64,000 nucleotides of DNA from Tetracentron sinense (GCA_015143295.1 CM026557.1:36031965-36095964), one strand, 5' to 3'; shown: positions 43,479 through 55,981, counted from the stretch's first letter. Numbers and translations: made by a program. The notes: a model not told the origin generated them from the letters alone.

Positions 43479-44961
43479 GGCCGAAAGTCTCTGCAAAAAT
43501 AAGCCTGAAATGGCGGTAGATGGACTACCGCCATATAGGACAGACTCTGGTTTGAGTTTATTTTAACCATAGTTAAGTAATAGGGTTGGACCTGTAAGGA
43601 CCAGTCCTGGTAGCTAAGAGGTAGGGGGTCCATACCATGACCCTGGAATGGACCAAGGCCCACACTAACTAGGGTTACAGGGCTTACAACAGAGGAGTGC
43701 CAGGAATGGCTGTAATTATTCTACCGCCATTCCTGGATTTTACCAGAAAAATTATTAGCCTTCCTAGGCTTGGATAAGGGCCCTCCCAAAGGATCCCTCA
43801 TAGGCTGAGGGCCCCCCCAGGAGGATAGGGGTGATGCCATGCAGTGAGGGGTCTTGTACTCGAATTCTTAACCCTCAAGAGAGTCCCCCATACCTACAGT
43901 AAGGTAGGGGGCCTCTATCCCTCGGTGTTGAACACCTAGGGAAAGAAAGACAATAAATAAAATGGCCCCTAAAGTTGGATCAGGGGCCTTACAGAGCTTT
44001 AAACAGAAAACAAAGAGGGAGGGGTCCTACCCTACTTGGTTGGGATCCAACGATGGTGGAGGGCTGAGGGGATGCTGAGGAAGCTCCTTGAAGCTCCTGG
44101 GATCTCACCTAGGATGTGGGTAGAGGTTGAAGGAGGTGGAGCTTGGGCTGACCAAATGTGCACAGAGGTTTGGTATGGATTTTTGGAGTGAGTTTGAACT
44201 CATGGAGGAGGTGGGCTTTTATAGATGAAGAGGGGTCACCCTGGGTTAGTTCTAGGATTAAATCAGGCGTGGGGGACAAGCTAGAGAGGCTGGAGTGGTC
44301 CAGGGAGGGTGCAACTACGAGTTTTGCAGAAGAACTAAAATGGCGGTAATAATATTACCACCATTTAGGATTTAGGCAAATTATGAATGACTGTAATGTT
44401 ATTACTGCCATTTAGGGTTTTTACCAGAAATGACCTAACCCTCACACGATTGGGCCAAAAGCACTATTCATTTTTTCAACTTTGTAATGGTGGTAAAATT
44501 ATTACTATCATTAATTTGAATTTTCAGAATGAGTAGGTAGGCCCCACTGCTCTGGGCTCTTAAGACTTGTGGACCCTTGTTTGGGCTCACAGGGGAGTTT
44601 GGACGTGGTTTTGAGGTTCTTGGGCCTGAAATGTGCCCTGGGTGGACCTAGGGTTTAATTATGAGTTACCTTGGGTTAGGCCTAGGGTTTGATTTAAGAC
44701 CTAGGGTTAGGCCTAGGGTTTGGGTTTAGGATTTGCCTTGGGTTACAAGGGTTTTGAACCAGGGCTTACCTAGGGTTATTAGGATTTGAACCAGGGTTCA
44801 TCTAGGGTTTAGGGTTTACCTAAGGTTAGGCCTAGGGCTTGACTAGGGTTTGACAAGGGTTTACCTAGGTTTTAGGTTTTGACTAAGGGTTAGCTGGGGA
44901 TAATCATGGTTAGAGATTTTTAACCATGGTTAAGGTACAGTGTAAAAATTGGGTGCTTACA
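43479..44961 (-). repeat. Element F 3' LTR, right segment
   Basis: Continuation after solo LTR G. It contains five of six hairpins with core AATGGCGGTA (43510-43534, 43700-43736, 44338-44366, 44386-44412, 44486-44512; the sixth is at 40760-40788) and a region of 'cctagggtt' words (44640-44890). Confidence 0.75.
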
Positions 44962-44978
44962 GCTGCCCCTCTTTGTCG
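44962..44978 (-). other. Element F polypurine tract
   Basis: On the minus strand 'gacaaagaggggcagc', as in element C, next to the LTR end. Confidence 0.75.
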
Positions 44979-45289
44979 GAGAGTGCCAAGTTGGTAATTG
45001 AATGACAAAAACTGGAATCATCCTATTTTTACACCAAGATTGGGTTCTAAGGGATGATAATATGCATACATGTTGTGTCAATGGTGTAATGAGTGATGTG
45101 TTAGCCTATACCTACTGGGGATACGGGTGAGCTAGGGAAAGTGGAAGCAATTAGAGCCACTCTCTTGGGAATGAAGAGTAGTCCACGCTGCTTATACTGG
45201 GGATTGATGAATGCTATGATAGATGACATGTCCCAGAGGCGCTAGCCGGATTTGTTGTTATGGCATTACCCGGAAGTGTTTAGCTGAAA

Positions 45290-46330
45290 CAAACGAAGGA
45301 CACGTGGAGTGTCGGAAGGAGAACATGCGAGGTGCCAACAAAGTGTGTTATGTCGATGCTCACCTGGGATGTTAGAGACACACGGGGTGTCGGAAGAAGG
45401 ACAAGCAAGGTGCCGACAAAGTGTGTTATGTTGATGCTCACCTGGGATGTCAAGGACACATAGGGGTGTCGAAAGGGATATGCGAGGTGCCGACAAAGTG
45501 TACTATGTCGATGCTCACCTAGGACATCGAGACAAGCGAGGTGTCGACAAATTGTGTTATGTCAATGCTTACCTGGAGTCTCAAGGACACACGGCAATGT
45601 CGATGTTCAATATGTAAGGTGCTGATAAAGTACGTTATATCGATGTTCACCTGAGATATCGAGAATGTGAGGTACAGACGAAGTGTGTTATGTCGATGCT
45701 CACCTGGGATGTCGAAGACACATGGGGGTGTCGTAGGGGAATATGCGAGGTGCCGACAAAGTGCGTTATGTCGATGCTCACCTGGGATGTTGAGACATGC
45801 GAGGTATCGACAAAGTGTGTTATGTCGATGCTCACCTGGAATGTCGAGACATGCGAGGTGTCGACAAAGTGTGTTATATCGATGCTCACCTGGAATGTCA
45901 AAGACGCATGAGGGTGTCAAAAGGGATATGCGAGGTGCCGACAAAGTGCACTATATCAATGCTTACTTGGGATATCGAGACATGCGAGGTGGCGACAAAG
46001 TGTGTTATGTCGATGCTCACCTGAGATGTCAAGGACACACGGGAGTGTCGAATGGGGGATATGCGAGGTACCGAGAAAGTGCGTTATGTTGATGCTTACC
46101 TGGGATATCAAGACATGCGAGATGCCGACAAAGTGTGTTATGTCTATGCACACCTAGGATGTTGAGGACACATGGGGGTGTCACATAGGGATATACGAGG
46201 TACCAATAAAGTGCGTTTTGTCAATGCTCTCCTGGGATATCGAGACTTGCGAGGTGCCGACAAAGTATGTTATGTCGATACTTACCTGGGATGTCGAGGA
46301 CACACGGGTGTGTCGTAGGGGGATGCGGCA
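45290..46330 (-). repeat. Tandem array in the 3' UTR of element F
   Basis: About 15 imperfect units built on 'gacaaagtgtgttatgtcga' and 'gctcacctgggatgtcgag', alternating a short form (about 53 bp, with 'acatgcgaggt') and a long form (about 80 bp, with 'gacacacggggtgtcg'). It occupies the same place as the array of element C but has unrelated sequence. Open frames across it on both strands are artefacts of periodicity. Confidence 0.88.
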
Positions 46331-47800
46331 TGTCCTAGAGGCACTAGCCAGATTGATATTGAGATGGCATGTCCGGAGGCACTAGCCAGATTGATTTTGA
46401 AATGGTCGAGAGGCGCTGAATTTTGATGATGTCATGCATGGTGTAAAGGCAATGATGCTTTCCCATAAATCTATTGGTGGATGCGTGTTGTCAGCTTCTT
46501 CTACTTGCCTTTGTCGGGGCTGCTTGATGCAGGTTGGTACGATCAGGTCTCGGTACCAGACTCTCTGATTTTGAAAACCATTTTTAGAAATGTGTTTGGA
46601 CTGTTGCAAATTTTTTTATTTTTAGCATAAAGTTTTAGACTTGCCAGGAATTGCCTTTGTTAGGGCTCAGGGGATTTTGTAATCTATCTTTTACCCTCGA
46701 AGAGTAGAGTATGACCTAGAAGAGGCTTTGTCACCGCTGAGGATGCTTGAGGGTAGACCTGCCTATCCTGCTACCGTTGGAGATTAGACTCTGGCCGGGG
46801 AGAAGCTTGTTAGGGAGCAATTGGAAGCTTCTAGAATCTTACAAAGGAGAGTGTTTGTGGAGAGCCATTGAAGGCTGCTATTGGAGATCCACTAGGGAAT
46901 GTGACACTATTGTAGACCACTGCTAGGGATCTGTCGAGAAGTGACACTTTGCTGGAGGTTGTCAACTGCCTGCTGGGGAGTTATGACGTTTGCTAGAGAC
47001 TACTACCAGGGAAATCTATTTCTCGTGGTAATCTACAGGGGATTGTTGAGAATTCGACGAGATTGATTGTTGCCGGACTGTGTTGCCAAACTGCTCTTCT
47101 GCTTAACTTCCTTTTTTTACCCTTGGAGTGACTAAGTCATGGGGTTTCGCATAATTTTTCACGAAAAAGCTGAAAAATCAGAAGAGGGGGGGGGGGGGGT
47201 CATTGCCAGTTTTCCTCATGCCTGCGATGCTGGTTGATTATTGTCTCTTTTTTGCCCCTAGTCGCAATACTAGGTCTGGGGTTGCATAATTTTTTAGCAA
47301 TGAGGTCGTTACCGGTTTTCACTCATGCCCGTGATTTGTTGGGGAAAATAAGTCTTCTCCCTTCATTGCCCTGAATAGCATTCTGCTAACGATTTGTGTT
47401 CCATCGAGAGTGTAGATGTGATATTGCGCTTACACTCGTAGCTTCTAGGGGATCTAGAAGGACTTAGAGTAGGACGAAATGTAGGCTAGGGGACCGTGGT
47501 TTGGGATACCCTAGGATTTTTCCTATTTGCAGTTGATTTTCACTCTCTTGGGGATTTCTCATGTTGAGGATTTGTACTTTGTGATTTCTGATGGAGTTTT
47601 TTTTTTTTTTTGGGCTTCGCTAGGGAATTTGAGAGAGGTTGTCTCTGTTGGGGAGAATTTTGAGAGAGGTTATCTCCACTTGGGGATTGTTTTTAGGGAG
47701 AGATTGTCCCTAAAAGATTTTTGATAGAAAGAGTCCGGAGAGGTTTGTCTCTGTGGGGAATCTCTGACTTTGAGAATGTTTCAACTTCTATTTTGGGGCT
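46331..47800 (-). other. Element F 3' UTR, remaining part
   Basis: Non-coding. 47100-47340 matches the duplicated block of element C (16144-16672) with changes. A G-run (about 47189-47200) and 'gggagagattgtc'-type repeats (47600-47760) are present. It meets the pol remnant directly at about 47800, without integrase. Confidence 0.65.
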
Positions 47801-50120
47801 TTCATTTGATAGAAATTTTGTACCCTTGAGAGTTGACTCAGCTGGGTAAGTCGAGAGGATTCTTGCTCTATTTGGGACTCGACGGTATGTTTTGGTGGCA
47901 TCAAGTGGGAAAGTCCCATCCTCGAGGTACTGCTTGATCTCTGCATACCAAGGCTTGTTGTCTGATACCTCTTCAATCTGAAGGCAGTAGGCAGGCTGAT
48001 CTTGCTGTTGAATTTCGATTAGCTAGAGCATGATGCCCATGCGGATCTGAACTATGGAGGCGAGAGTGGCTAGTGCGTCGGCGAATCTGTTTTGGTTCCT
48101 AAACTTGTGATTGAAGCTGATTCTTTTAAACTGCATGATTAGCACGTTGAGGTAGGCCAGGTATGAGACTAGTCTTGCTTCTTGGATGGCCCAAGATTCA
48201 TTTGCCTCATAGATTACCAAAGATGAGTCTCTGTAGACGTCTATCTTCTTAATCCCGATGCCCAGGGCTTCTTTCAGACCGGCTATATATACCTCATACT
48301 TTGCTTTGTTATTTGAACATCTGAACCACAACTTGATTGAGATGGAGAGGTACGCTCCCTTGGGTGAGATCAGGACTACTCCTGCCTTGTGCCTATGACT
48401 GTTAGCGGTTTCGTCGAAGTATAGCTCTCAACCCCTACTGCTGTTCATCTGCTTTTGCATACAGGATGACTTCATGTGAAAACTGGTCATATACTGAAAC
48501 ATAGTCTTGTGCTGGAATGTGGGCTAGGTAATCTGCAATCGCCTACCCCTTAATTGAATTCTGAGTCATGTACGAGATGTCGAATTTAGATAACATCATC
48601 ATAAGCCATCGGGTTGTCCTCCCGGTAGTGGCTGTCTTTTCCAGTAAGTATTTGAGTGGGTCCATCCAGGAGATCAAGATTACCGGATAGGAAACCAGAT
48701 AGTGTCGCAAACGCTGAGTAGCCCAGACCAGTGTCAGACAAGTCTTGTTAAGCGGGTTATACCTCTCTTTATACTCTAGCAGGTGCTAACTGATGTAGTA
48801 GGTGACTTGCTCTGTTCTGCTTGTCTCGTCATGTTGTGCTAAGACGCACCCAATGGAGGTTTCTTGTACTGAGATGTATAGTAGCAGTGGCCATCCCAGT
48901 GTAGGAGGCACAAGTACTAGATAATGAAGAAGATACTGCTTTTTTTAGTTAAAGGTTTCATAGCACTTGGCTGTCTAGACTGTAGGTACGTTCTTCCAGA
49001 GAAAATTAAAGATCGGCTCACAAATTAGAGTGAGCTGAGAGATGAATCGACTGATGTACTGAATTCTGCCCAGGAATCTGTGGATTTCCTTTTTAGTTTA
49101 GGGAGTTGGCATTTCGATGATAGTTTTGGCTTTAGTTATATCGATCTCGATGTCTCTTGTGCTGACTATGAAGTCAATGAGCATTCCTGATGAGTCTCCA
49201 AAGACGCACTTGGCCGGATTCAGTCTCAAGTCGAACTCTCTGAGTCTATCACAGAGTCTTTTCAGGTCTTCTGGATGCTGCCTGGCAATAGGTGATTTGA
49301 TGATCATATCATCCACATAGACTTCAGTTGACTTGTGGATCATGTTGTGGAATAATCTTGTCATGACCTTTTAGTAGGTAGCCCTTGTATTCTAGAGTCT
49401 GAAGGGCATTACCTTGTAGCAAAGCATGCCCTAAGGTGTGATGAAGGAGGTCTTCTCCATGTCTTCTTCTGTCATTCTGATTTGGTTGTATCCAGAGAAA
49501 CCATCCATGAATGACAGTGTCTCGTACCCTACAGTATTGTCGACCAGAATGTCGATGTGTGGGAGAGGGAAGTTGTCTTTAGGGCTTGCCTGGTTCAGAT
49601 TTTGGTAGTCAATACACATTCGGACATTGTCGTCCTTCTTGGGTACCGGTACGATGTTGTCTAACCATTCAGGATAGGTTGCTACTGCTAGGAAGTCTGC
49701 ACTGATCTACTTCTCAATTTCTTTCTTGACCTTCTGCGACCATTCGGGCCTCATCCGTCTTAGTTTCTGCTTAACTAGTCTGACTTTAGGGTTCAGGGAC
49801 AGTCTGTGTACCACAATACTGGGTCTAGGTCGGGCATGTTTGCATACAACCAGGCAAAGATGTCACTGTTGCTCTTCAGAAAGCTGATCATGTCTATTCT
49901 CTGCTGCGGACTCATGGTTGTGCCGATCTTGACGAACTGAGGATTGTCTTCAGAACCCAGGTTTTTGGTCTCAGTGTCCTCGACGTTTGACTATAGGATC
50001 CCTTCACTGTGCTCTAGGAGGTCCAGAAGCTCTTGAGGCGGTTCCTCTTCCTGTTCTGAGTCATACTCAACTTCCGAAAGTTCAACGAGGGTTTCGGGGA
50101 CATCCTTATCAGAGGTGATT
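47800..50120 (-). pseudogene. Element F pol remnant (RT and two RNase H)
   Basis: Decayed Tat pol on the minus strand. RT pieces at 49619-49431 ('MCIDYQNLNQASPKDNFPL') and 49364-49098 (with 'YVDDMIIKS'), a first RNase H near 48900-48700 that also lacks the usual Asp ('YISVQETSIG'), and a second RNase H at 48331-48023 ('RDSSLVI', 'ADALATLA'; the first Asp block lies in a broken part near 48420). Many stops and shifts separate the pieces. The region after the RNase H ends near 47800 and the integrase is missing. The order matches element C, which it resembles closely at protein level. Confidence 0.85.
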
Positions 50121-50700
50121 TCCTGGGAAATCAATTAGCTTAGTTTAGCATGCTTATATATATATTTTTTTGACTTCAGAACACTAGGCCTTCTAAGGGA
50201 AGAGTCCGTGTGATTTCGTCATCAGCTGATATAACATATTTTTGAAAAACATGATTTTTGAGTCAAAACATCTGATTTTTATATTGATAAAAAGGTGGAC
50301 TGTTTACAAAACTAACTTGACAAAACGGGGCTAACAGTGGCCTATCATTTGGATTTTGCAATGGGAGCAAAGAGAAAATAGAAGGAGGAGAAGAATGGTA
50401 CTTCGGTCACTACTTGATCGAACTAACCTGCTTTGCAACTTGCTTACCCCAGCCCTAAATGGCCTTGATGGTGAGAGCCTCGGTCTACCAATGGATCAGT
50501 GGTCGGCGATTAGAGGATGCTTCGGCGTTGTTGGAGAGGGTGCAGACCTATTCTCCCTCTGGATCTTCTGTTTCTGCGGCATCTTCAATAGTTAGCTCGT
50601 CGAACATCTGGGCTATGCTGAATATTTCTGGATCTGGAATCCCTAAAGACTAACATTGGGCTAGGGGTTTAAAATATTAGCATCTGGTGCAAAAGGAGTG
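50121..50700 (-). other. Element F pro-pol spacer and protease tail
   Basis: A spacer with an acceptor-like 'gatttcccag' (minus, near 50123) matching the position proposed in element C. A degenerate Ser-rich protease tail is at about 50340-50650. No intact frame. Confidence 0.45.
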
Positions 50701-51550
50701 TTAGGGTAGAGTTTGAATGTCCCTACCGGGAAGGTTATAGAGATGTGGGGTCGGGGGTTCTAGTTTCACCGACTGGCTACTCTTCTTTGTAAGTTTGGAG
50801 AGATAGTCCTCGAACTTGGGCTTGTACCCCAATCTAAATGGCGGCGTGTAGCGAGGAGGGGTGTATCTCTTTTTTATCCCCTAATTTCTGACTCCCAAGC
50901 CTGACCTTAGTTGATACTTCATTCTGGCCATCATTTTGACAAATGACGACACTGCTTGCTTGCTTTGCTCTTCTATCTGGGTGATAGAACTGACCTGCTC
51001 GAACTGGTATGTCATAAAGGCTATACCTTACCTCAGCTCTTGGATGTCCCCGAAAGAACTAGCCATCTCCTTGGAAGGGATCATGACCAGATGGTCATCT
51101 TGGATGAACTTGATTCTTTGATGTAGAGAGGAGGGAATGACTTTGGCCGCATGGATCCACAGCCTCCCAAGGAGTAAGGTGAATGATGCTAGCACATTCA
51201 TGACTTGACAGTTTGTAGTGACCTGAGCTGGTCCGACCCTGATGATCAAGTCAATATCACCCAGGTTTTGCCTGGTGGAGTTGTCGAAAGCCCTGATTGT
51301 CATGGGTATCTTCTTTATTTAACTAAGATCTAGGCCCAAACTTTACAGTGTTGACAAGGTACAAACATTCAAGCCGGAGCCGTTATCGATTAGCACTGAT
51401 GATAATGTCTTGTCCATGCATTGAATTGTGATGTAAAGAGCCTGGGTGTAATCTCGATCACTGTCCGGTATTTCCTTTTCTATGAAAGATATAGTTTTGG
51501 ATTCGAGTACCTGCCCAACCATATGCCCCACTTTCTCGGGCGTAATGTCT
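50700..51550 (-). pseudogene. Element F protease and Gag-end remnant
   Basis: On the minus strand: end of Gag ('VGHMVGQVLESK', 'KEIPDSD'), then protease with DNGSG (about 51385-51400), 'LLGRLWIHAAK' and a decayed G-patch ('MARMKYQLRSGLGV'). At the Gag-protease boundary a Lys codon stands where element C has TAA. Stops near 51027 and 51320 break it. Upstream Gag and ORF1 are missing: the homology stops at 51550. Confidence 0.8.
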
Positions 51551-51571
51551 AGTTTGTAGTGACCTGAGCTG
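51551..51571. other. 21-bp templated filler at the F-D junction
   Basis: An exact copy of 51210-51230 (inside the F protease) lies between the last base of element F and the first base of the truncated Gag of element D. Such short local copies are typical of end-joining with template switching. Confidence 0.7.
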
Positions 51572-52395
51572 CCCAAAGGCAGAGAGATGTTGCAAAGCAG
51601 GGGAACCCTGGACATGGACAGAGTTCCTAGAAACCTTCCGTGAACAGTACTTTCTCAAGTTTATTCAAGAACAGAAAGCGAGGGAGTTTATGCTTTTGGA
51701 GCAAGGAACGATGAGCGTAGCCGAGTGTGAGGCTAAGTTCACTGAGTTATCGAGGTTTGCTCCACACTTGGTTGCTACTGAAGACCTACGGGTTAGAAAG
51801 TTTGAAATGGGTTTGAAGGCTTTCATCCGAGATCGGGTGTCCATTCTCCAAGTGGAATCTTGGAGAGAGATAGTAGGAAAGGCGAAGATCGCCGAGAAGA
51901 ATGCGGAAGAGTTTATGAGGAGAAGGGACAGTTGCTTCGGGAAGAGCATGTCTCGGGCTCAATCGAGTGGTTCTTCACAGTTTGAGAAGAGGACTAGGAC
52001 CGCACCTTACCAGTTCTCTCAACCGATGTCGGCTCAGAGGCTTTCATTTGCGCCTCAGGCACCGGGTCCTACGACATCACAGGCTACGAGGGTTATGCCT
52101 CCGACTCCCTCCACATCGTAGGCTTTTGAGGAATGTGCCGCATGTGGTCGTCGGCACAAGAAAGGGGACTGCCGTAGATTGTCAGGTGGATGTTTCCATT
52201 GTGGTGAGGTTGGCCACATGATAGGGGATTGCTCACGTAAGCAATCACAGACTGGGCCACAGGGAGTCCGACCTCTAAGCAAGCAGACTTCGCTTCAGGG
52301 GTCTTCATCTCAGGCCTCTAGATCCTTACCGCCCACCCAGCAGCCTCGTCAGGCTAATCAGGGCATGGTCTTTGCCATGATAGATAGAGACACAT
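51572..52395 (+). pseudogene. Element D Gag, 5'-truncated
   Basis: Chromodomain-gypsy Gag. The frame from about 51574 gives 'WTWTEFLETFREQYF', then 'MSVAECEAKFTELSRFAP' and 'REIVGKAKIAEKNAEEFMRR', a Pro/Ser-rich linker, and the zinc knuckle 'CFHCGEVGHMIGDC' (about 52194-52235). The N-terminal part and the 5' LTR are lost at the junction with element F. A TAG at 52119 and another at 52396 interrupt the frame; a Cys/His pair 'CAACGRRHKKGDC' precedes the knuckle. Confidence 0.85.
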
Positions 52396-54526
52396 AGGCT
52401 TCTGATGATGTTGTGCAAGGTACGCACAATTAAGATTGTCAAAGTTCTAGTATTGCTATGATATATTATGTGTATACATTCTACGTGGTGTTTTGCTTTG
52501 CGTGTAACTATATGTACTAGGTATATAGTTTATGTTATAACTTGGGTAGTTAAAATTCTCAGGTTCGTTGCTAGTAAATGCATGTTTGGAACGGGTGTTG
52601 ATCGTCACGGGATCCACTCATTCATTTTTCTCACTCATTCATTTTTCTCACTCAGCTTTGCCAAAGGCTTTACGACCGAACCGAGTAAGCTACCTCAGGA
52701 GTTGTCCATTTCAACTCCATTGGGCAAATCTATTGAGACAGATAAAGTGTATTTGGGTAGTGTTGTGCAAGTTATGCAGCACGAGTTGATAGCCAACCTG
52801 ATTATTCTGGGATTTCAGGATTGGGATTTCGACGTTATCCTAGGTATGGATTGGCTCTTAGCTCACCATGGACACGTGGTGTGTTTCGAGAAGGTGGTGA
52901 ATTTTAAACCCGTTGGGTTGAAGCCGTTTCATTTCAAGGGACTTCAGAAGAGAGACATTGCTCGCTTTGCAGCTCTCAGTCTCGAGCATGTAGAAGTACG
53001 AAACTCCACATCCATTCCGGTTGTGAGGCAGTATATGGATATTTTTCAAGAGACCTTACCAGGATTACCTCCTGATCGGGCAATCGAGTTTGTTATTGAG
53101 TTAGCTCTAGGCACGGCGCTGATTTTGAGGGCTCCATATAGGATGGTCCCTATTGAGCTTAAAGAGTTAAAGGAGCAGTTGGAAGAATTGCAAGGCCTTA
53201 GTTTCATCCGGCCTAGTGTCTCACCTTGGGGAGCTCCAGTGCTCTCCAAAAAGAAAAAGGATGGGTCGATGCATATGTATATCGACTATATGCAACTAAA
53301 CAAGGTCACTATCAAGAATCATTATCCATTGCCTCAGATAGACGACTTGTTTGACCAGTTGAAAGGTGCGAAGTTTTTCTCCAAGATTGACCTTTGATCG
53401 GGTTATCATCAGTTGAAGATCAAGAAGGAAGACATTCTGAAGACGACATTTAAAACTCGATACGGTCAATACGAGTTTTTAGTTATGTCTTTTGGACTGA
53501 CTATCGCGCCGGCAACATTTATGGATCTGATGAACCGGGTGTTCAAATCATCTCTCGATAAATGTGTGATTATATTCGTAGATGATATCCTTGTGTACTC
53601 ACAGTCATGGGATGATCACACGAGAGATCTCCCGCCTTGTATTACAGACTCTTCGAGAGCATAGGCTTTATACTAAGTTGAGCTAGTGCGAGTTCTGGCT
53701 AGACAAGGTATTTTTTCATGGACATGTGGTGTCTGCTGAAGGTATCTCAGTCGATCCTGTGAAGATTGAAGTAGTGATGAATTGGAAGAGGCCGAAGAAC
53801 GTTACCAAGATTCGCAGTTTTCTCGGCCTAGCAGGATACTACAGGAGGTTCGTGGAGGGATTCTCAAGTTTAGCAGCTCCACTTACTTACCTCACAAGAA
53901 AAAACACTAAGTTCACTTGGAGTGACAAGTGCGAGACTAATTTCTTGGAGTTGAAGAAAAGGCTTACCACAACTCCTGCTCTCACAGTTCTGTCTGGAAG
54001 TGGTGGCTTCGAAGTCTATAGTGATGCTTCACTAGTCGGACTTGGGTGTGTTCTTATGCAGCATAAGCAGGTGGTTGCCTATACTTCCCGCCAGTTAAAG
54101 GAGCATGAGCAAAACTACCCCACGCACGACTTAGAACTTACAGCAGTCATTTTTGAACTGAAAATTTGGTGTCACTACCTCTATGGGGAAGAGTTCGTTG
54201 TGTTCACGGACCACAAGAGATTGAAGTATCTCTTCCTCCAGAAGGAGTTGAATATGAGGCAGCGTCGATGGAAGGAGTTTATGAAGGACTATGACTATTC
54301 TATCCAGTACCATCCAGGTAAAGCTAATGTGGTAGCCGATGCTCTTAGTAGGAAGCCCTACAGGGTTATGGCTCACTTGAGAGTACAAGAGTGGAAGTTG
54401 TTGCATGATATGTGTAATCTGGACACTACTCTTAGGCATGTCACCTTCGGGCCGGTGTTGTCCAACATCGCGGTTAGGCCGCATATTTTGAGCCGGATTA
54501 AAGAATTGCAGAATTCGGATGTTTAG
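52396..54526 (+). pseudogene. Element D protease, RT and RNase H
   Basis: Protease 'GSTHSFF' (about 52610) is followed by a 17-bp tandem duplication (52617-52650) that shifts the frame. Then '[11 protein letters not shown]', the RT with 'SPWGAPVL', '[11 protein letters not shown]', 'FSKIDL', 'MSFGLT' and FVDD (about 53577), and RNase H with '[16 protein letters not shown]' and '[10 protein letters not shown]', ending in '[14 protein letters not shown]'. A TGA at 53396, a frameshift near 53628 and a TAG near 53685 break it. The gypsy order is gag, protease, RT, RNase H, integrase. Confidence 0.88.
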
Positions 54527-55905
54527 TTGCTCGCTTACCGAGATAAGTCGGTTAGTAGTGGCAGTCAGGAGTTCACTTTGAATGGTGATGGTGTTATCAC
54601 ATTCAAAGGCAGGTTGTGTGTTCCCGCCAACACAGTGTTGAGGGGTGAGATTTTAGATGAGGCTCATTGATCCAAGTACACGGTACATCCGAGAGGCACA
54701 AAGATGTATCAGAATCTCAAGAGAAACTACTGGTGGCGAAACATGAAGAGAGAAGTTACCGAGTATGTTTCTCGATATTTGGTGTGCCAGCAGGTGAAGG
54801 CCGAGCGTCAGAGGCCGGCAGGTCTTTTATAGTCCCTTCTTATTCCGGAATGGAAATGAGAGAATATCTAGATGGATTTCATCGTTGGTTTACTGCGGAC
54901 GGCAAAAGGCTCAAATGCTATTTGGTTGATTGTAGACAGATTGACAAAGTCTGCACACTTTATTCCTTATCGGACTACTTTTAGTTCAAATCAGTTGGTG
55001 GCTTTATATGTCAAGGAGGTGGTTCGGTTGCATGGTGTGCCGGTTTCCATCGTGTCTGATCGAGATCCTAGATTTACTTTCAGATTCTGGAAAACTTTTC
55101 AGAGTCCTATGGGTTCTCGTTTAGATTTCAGCACCGCCTTTCATACTTAAACCGATGGGCAGATTGAACGAGTGAATCAGGTGGTGGAGGATAAGCTCCG
55201 AGATTTTATGCTGAATTTTCAAGGCAGTTGGGAGGAACACTTGTCGTTGATTGAGTTTGCCTACAACAACAGTTACCAGGCAAGCATCCAAATGGCGCAT
55301 TTTAAAGCTCTGTATGGTTGAAGTTGTAGATCACAACTATATTGGGATGAAGTTGGTGAGAGGAAATTTCTTGGTCCTGAGTTGATTGAGCGGACCGCCA
55401 AAAGGGTCAAAGTTATGAGGGAGAATTTGAAAACTGCTCAAGATAGGTAGAAGAGTTATGTGAACACTCGCCGCAGAGATCTGGAATTCCAAGTTGGGGA
55501 TCGGGTCTTTGTGAAGATTTCTCCGAGTCGGGGAATCATGCAATTCGAAGGGAAGCTCAGCCCTAGGTACGTGGGGCCATTTGAGATCATCACGAGGGTT
55601 GGTGAGGTTGCTTACAGGGTAGCCCTACCGCCTCACATGGCAGCGATTCATAATGTATTTCACGTCTCTATGCTTAGGAAATACATTCCGGATCCGTCAC
55701 ACGTCATTGCTCTTGATCCTATGGAAATTTGAGAGGATCTCACTTTGGTTGAGCAACCAGTTCAGATCTTGGATCGTCGAGATCAAGTCTTGTAGAACAA
55801 GACTATCATTTTAGTCCTTGTGAAGTGGCAGCATCATTCCAAGGAAGAGGCTACATGGGAGTGAGAAGTCGAAGTGAAGGAAAAGTACCCTTACTTGTTT
55901 GAGTA
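54527..55905 (+). pseudogene. Element D integrase with chromodomain remnant
   Basis: Zinc module ('VHPRGTKMYQNLKRNYWW', 'VCQQVKAERQRP'), core with 'MDFIVGL', 'DRDPRF' and 'TDGQIERVNQ', then 'FAYNNSYQASIQMAHF', a GPY/F-type module ('VGPFEIITRVGEVAYRVALP', 'HNVFHVSMLRKY') and a chromodomain-like end ('VLVKWQHHSKEEATWE', 'KYPYLF'). The last marks the chromovirus clade (Tekay/Del-like). At least seven stops or frameshifts (near 54528, 54668, 54831, 55148, 55320, 55449, 55731) make it non-functional. Confidence 0.88.
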
Positions 55906-55981
55906 GTTTTCTCCGTTGGTTTGTATGTATTTCATTTCGTTGTGCTTTTGGTGTTGTTCTAATTTTGAGGATGGAACTATT

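Noticed and set aside
45266..46153. His-rich repetitive proteins over the second array
   Set aside because: Same reason: overlapping frames on both strands driven by the repeat period.
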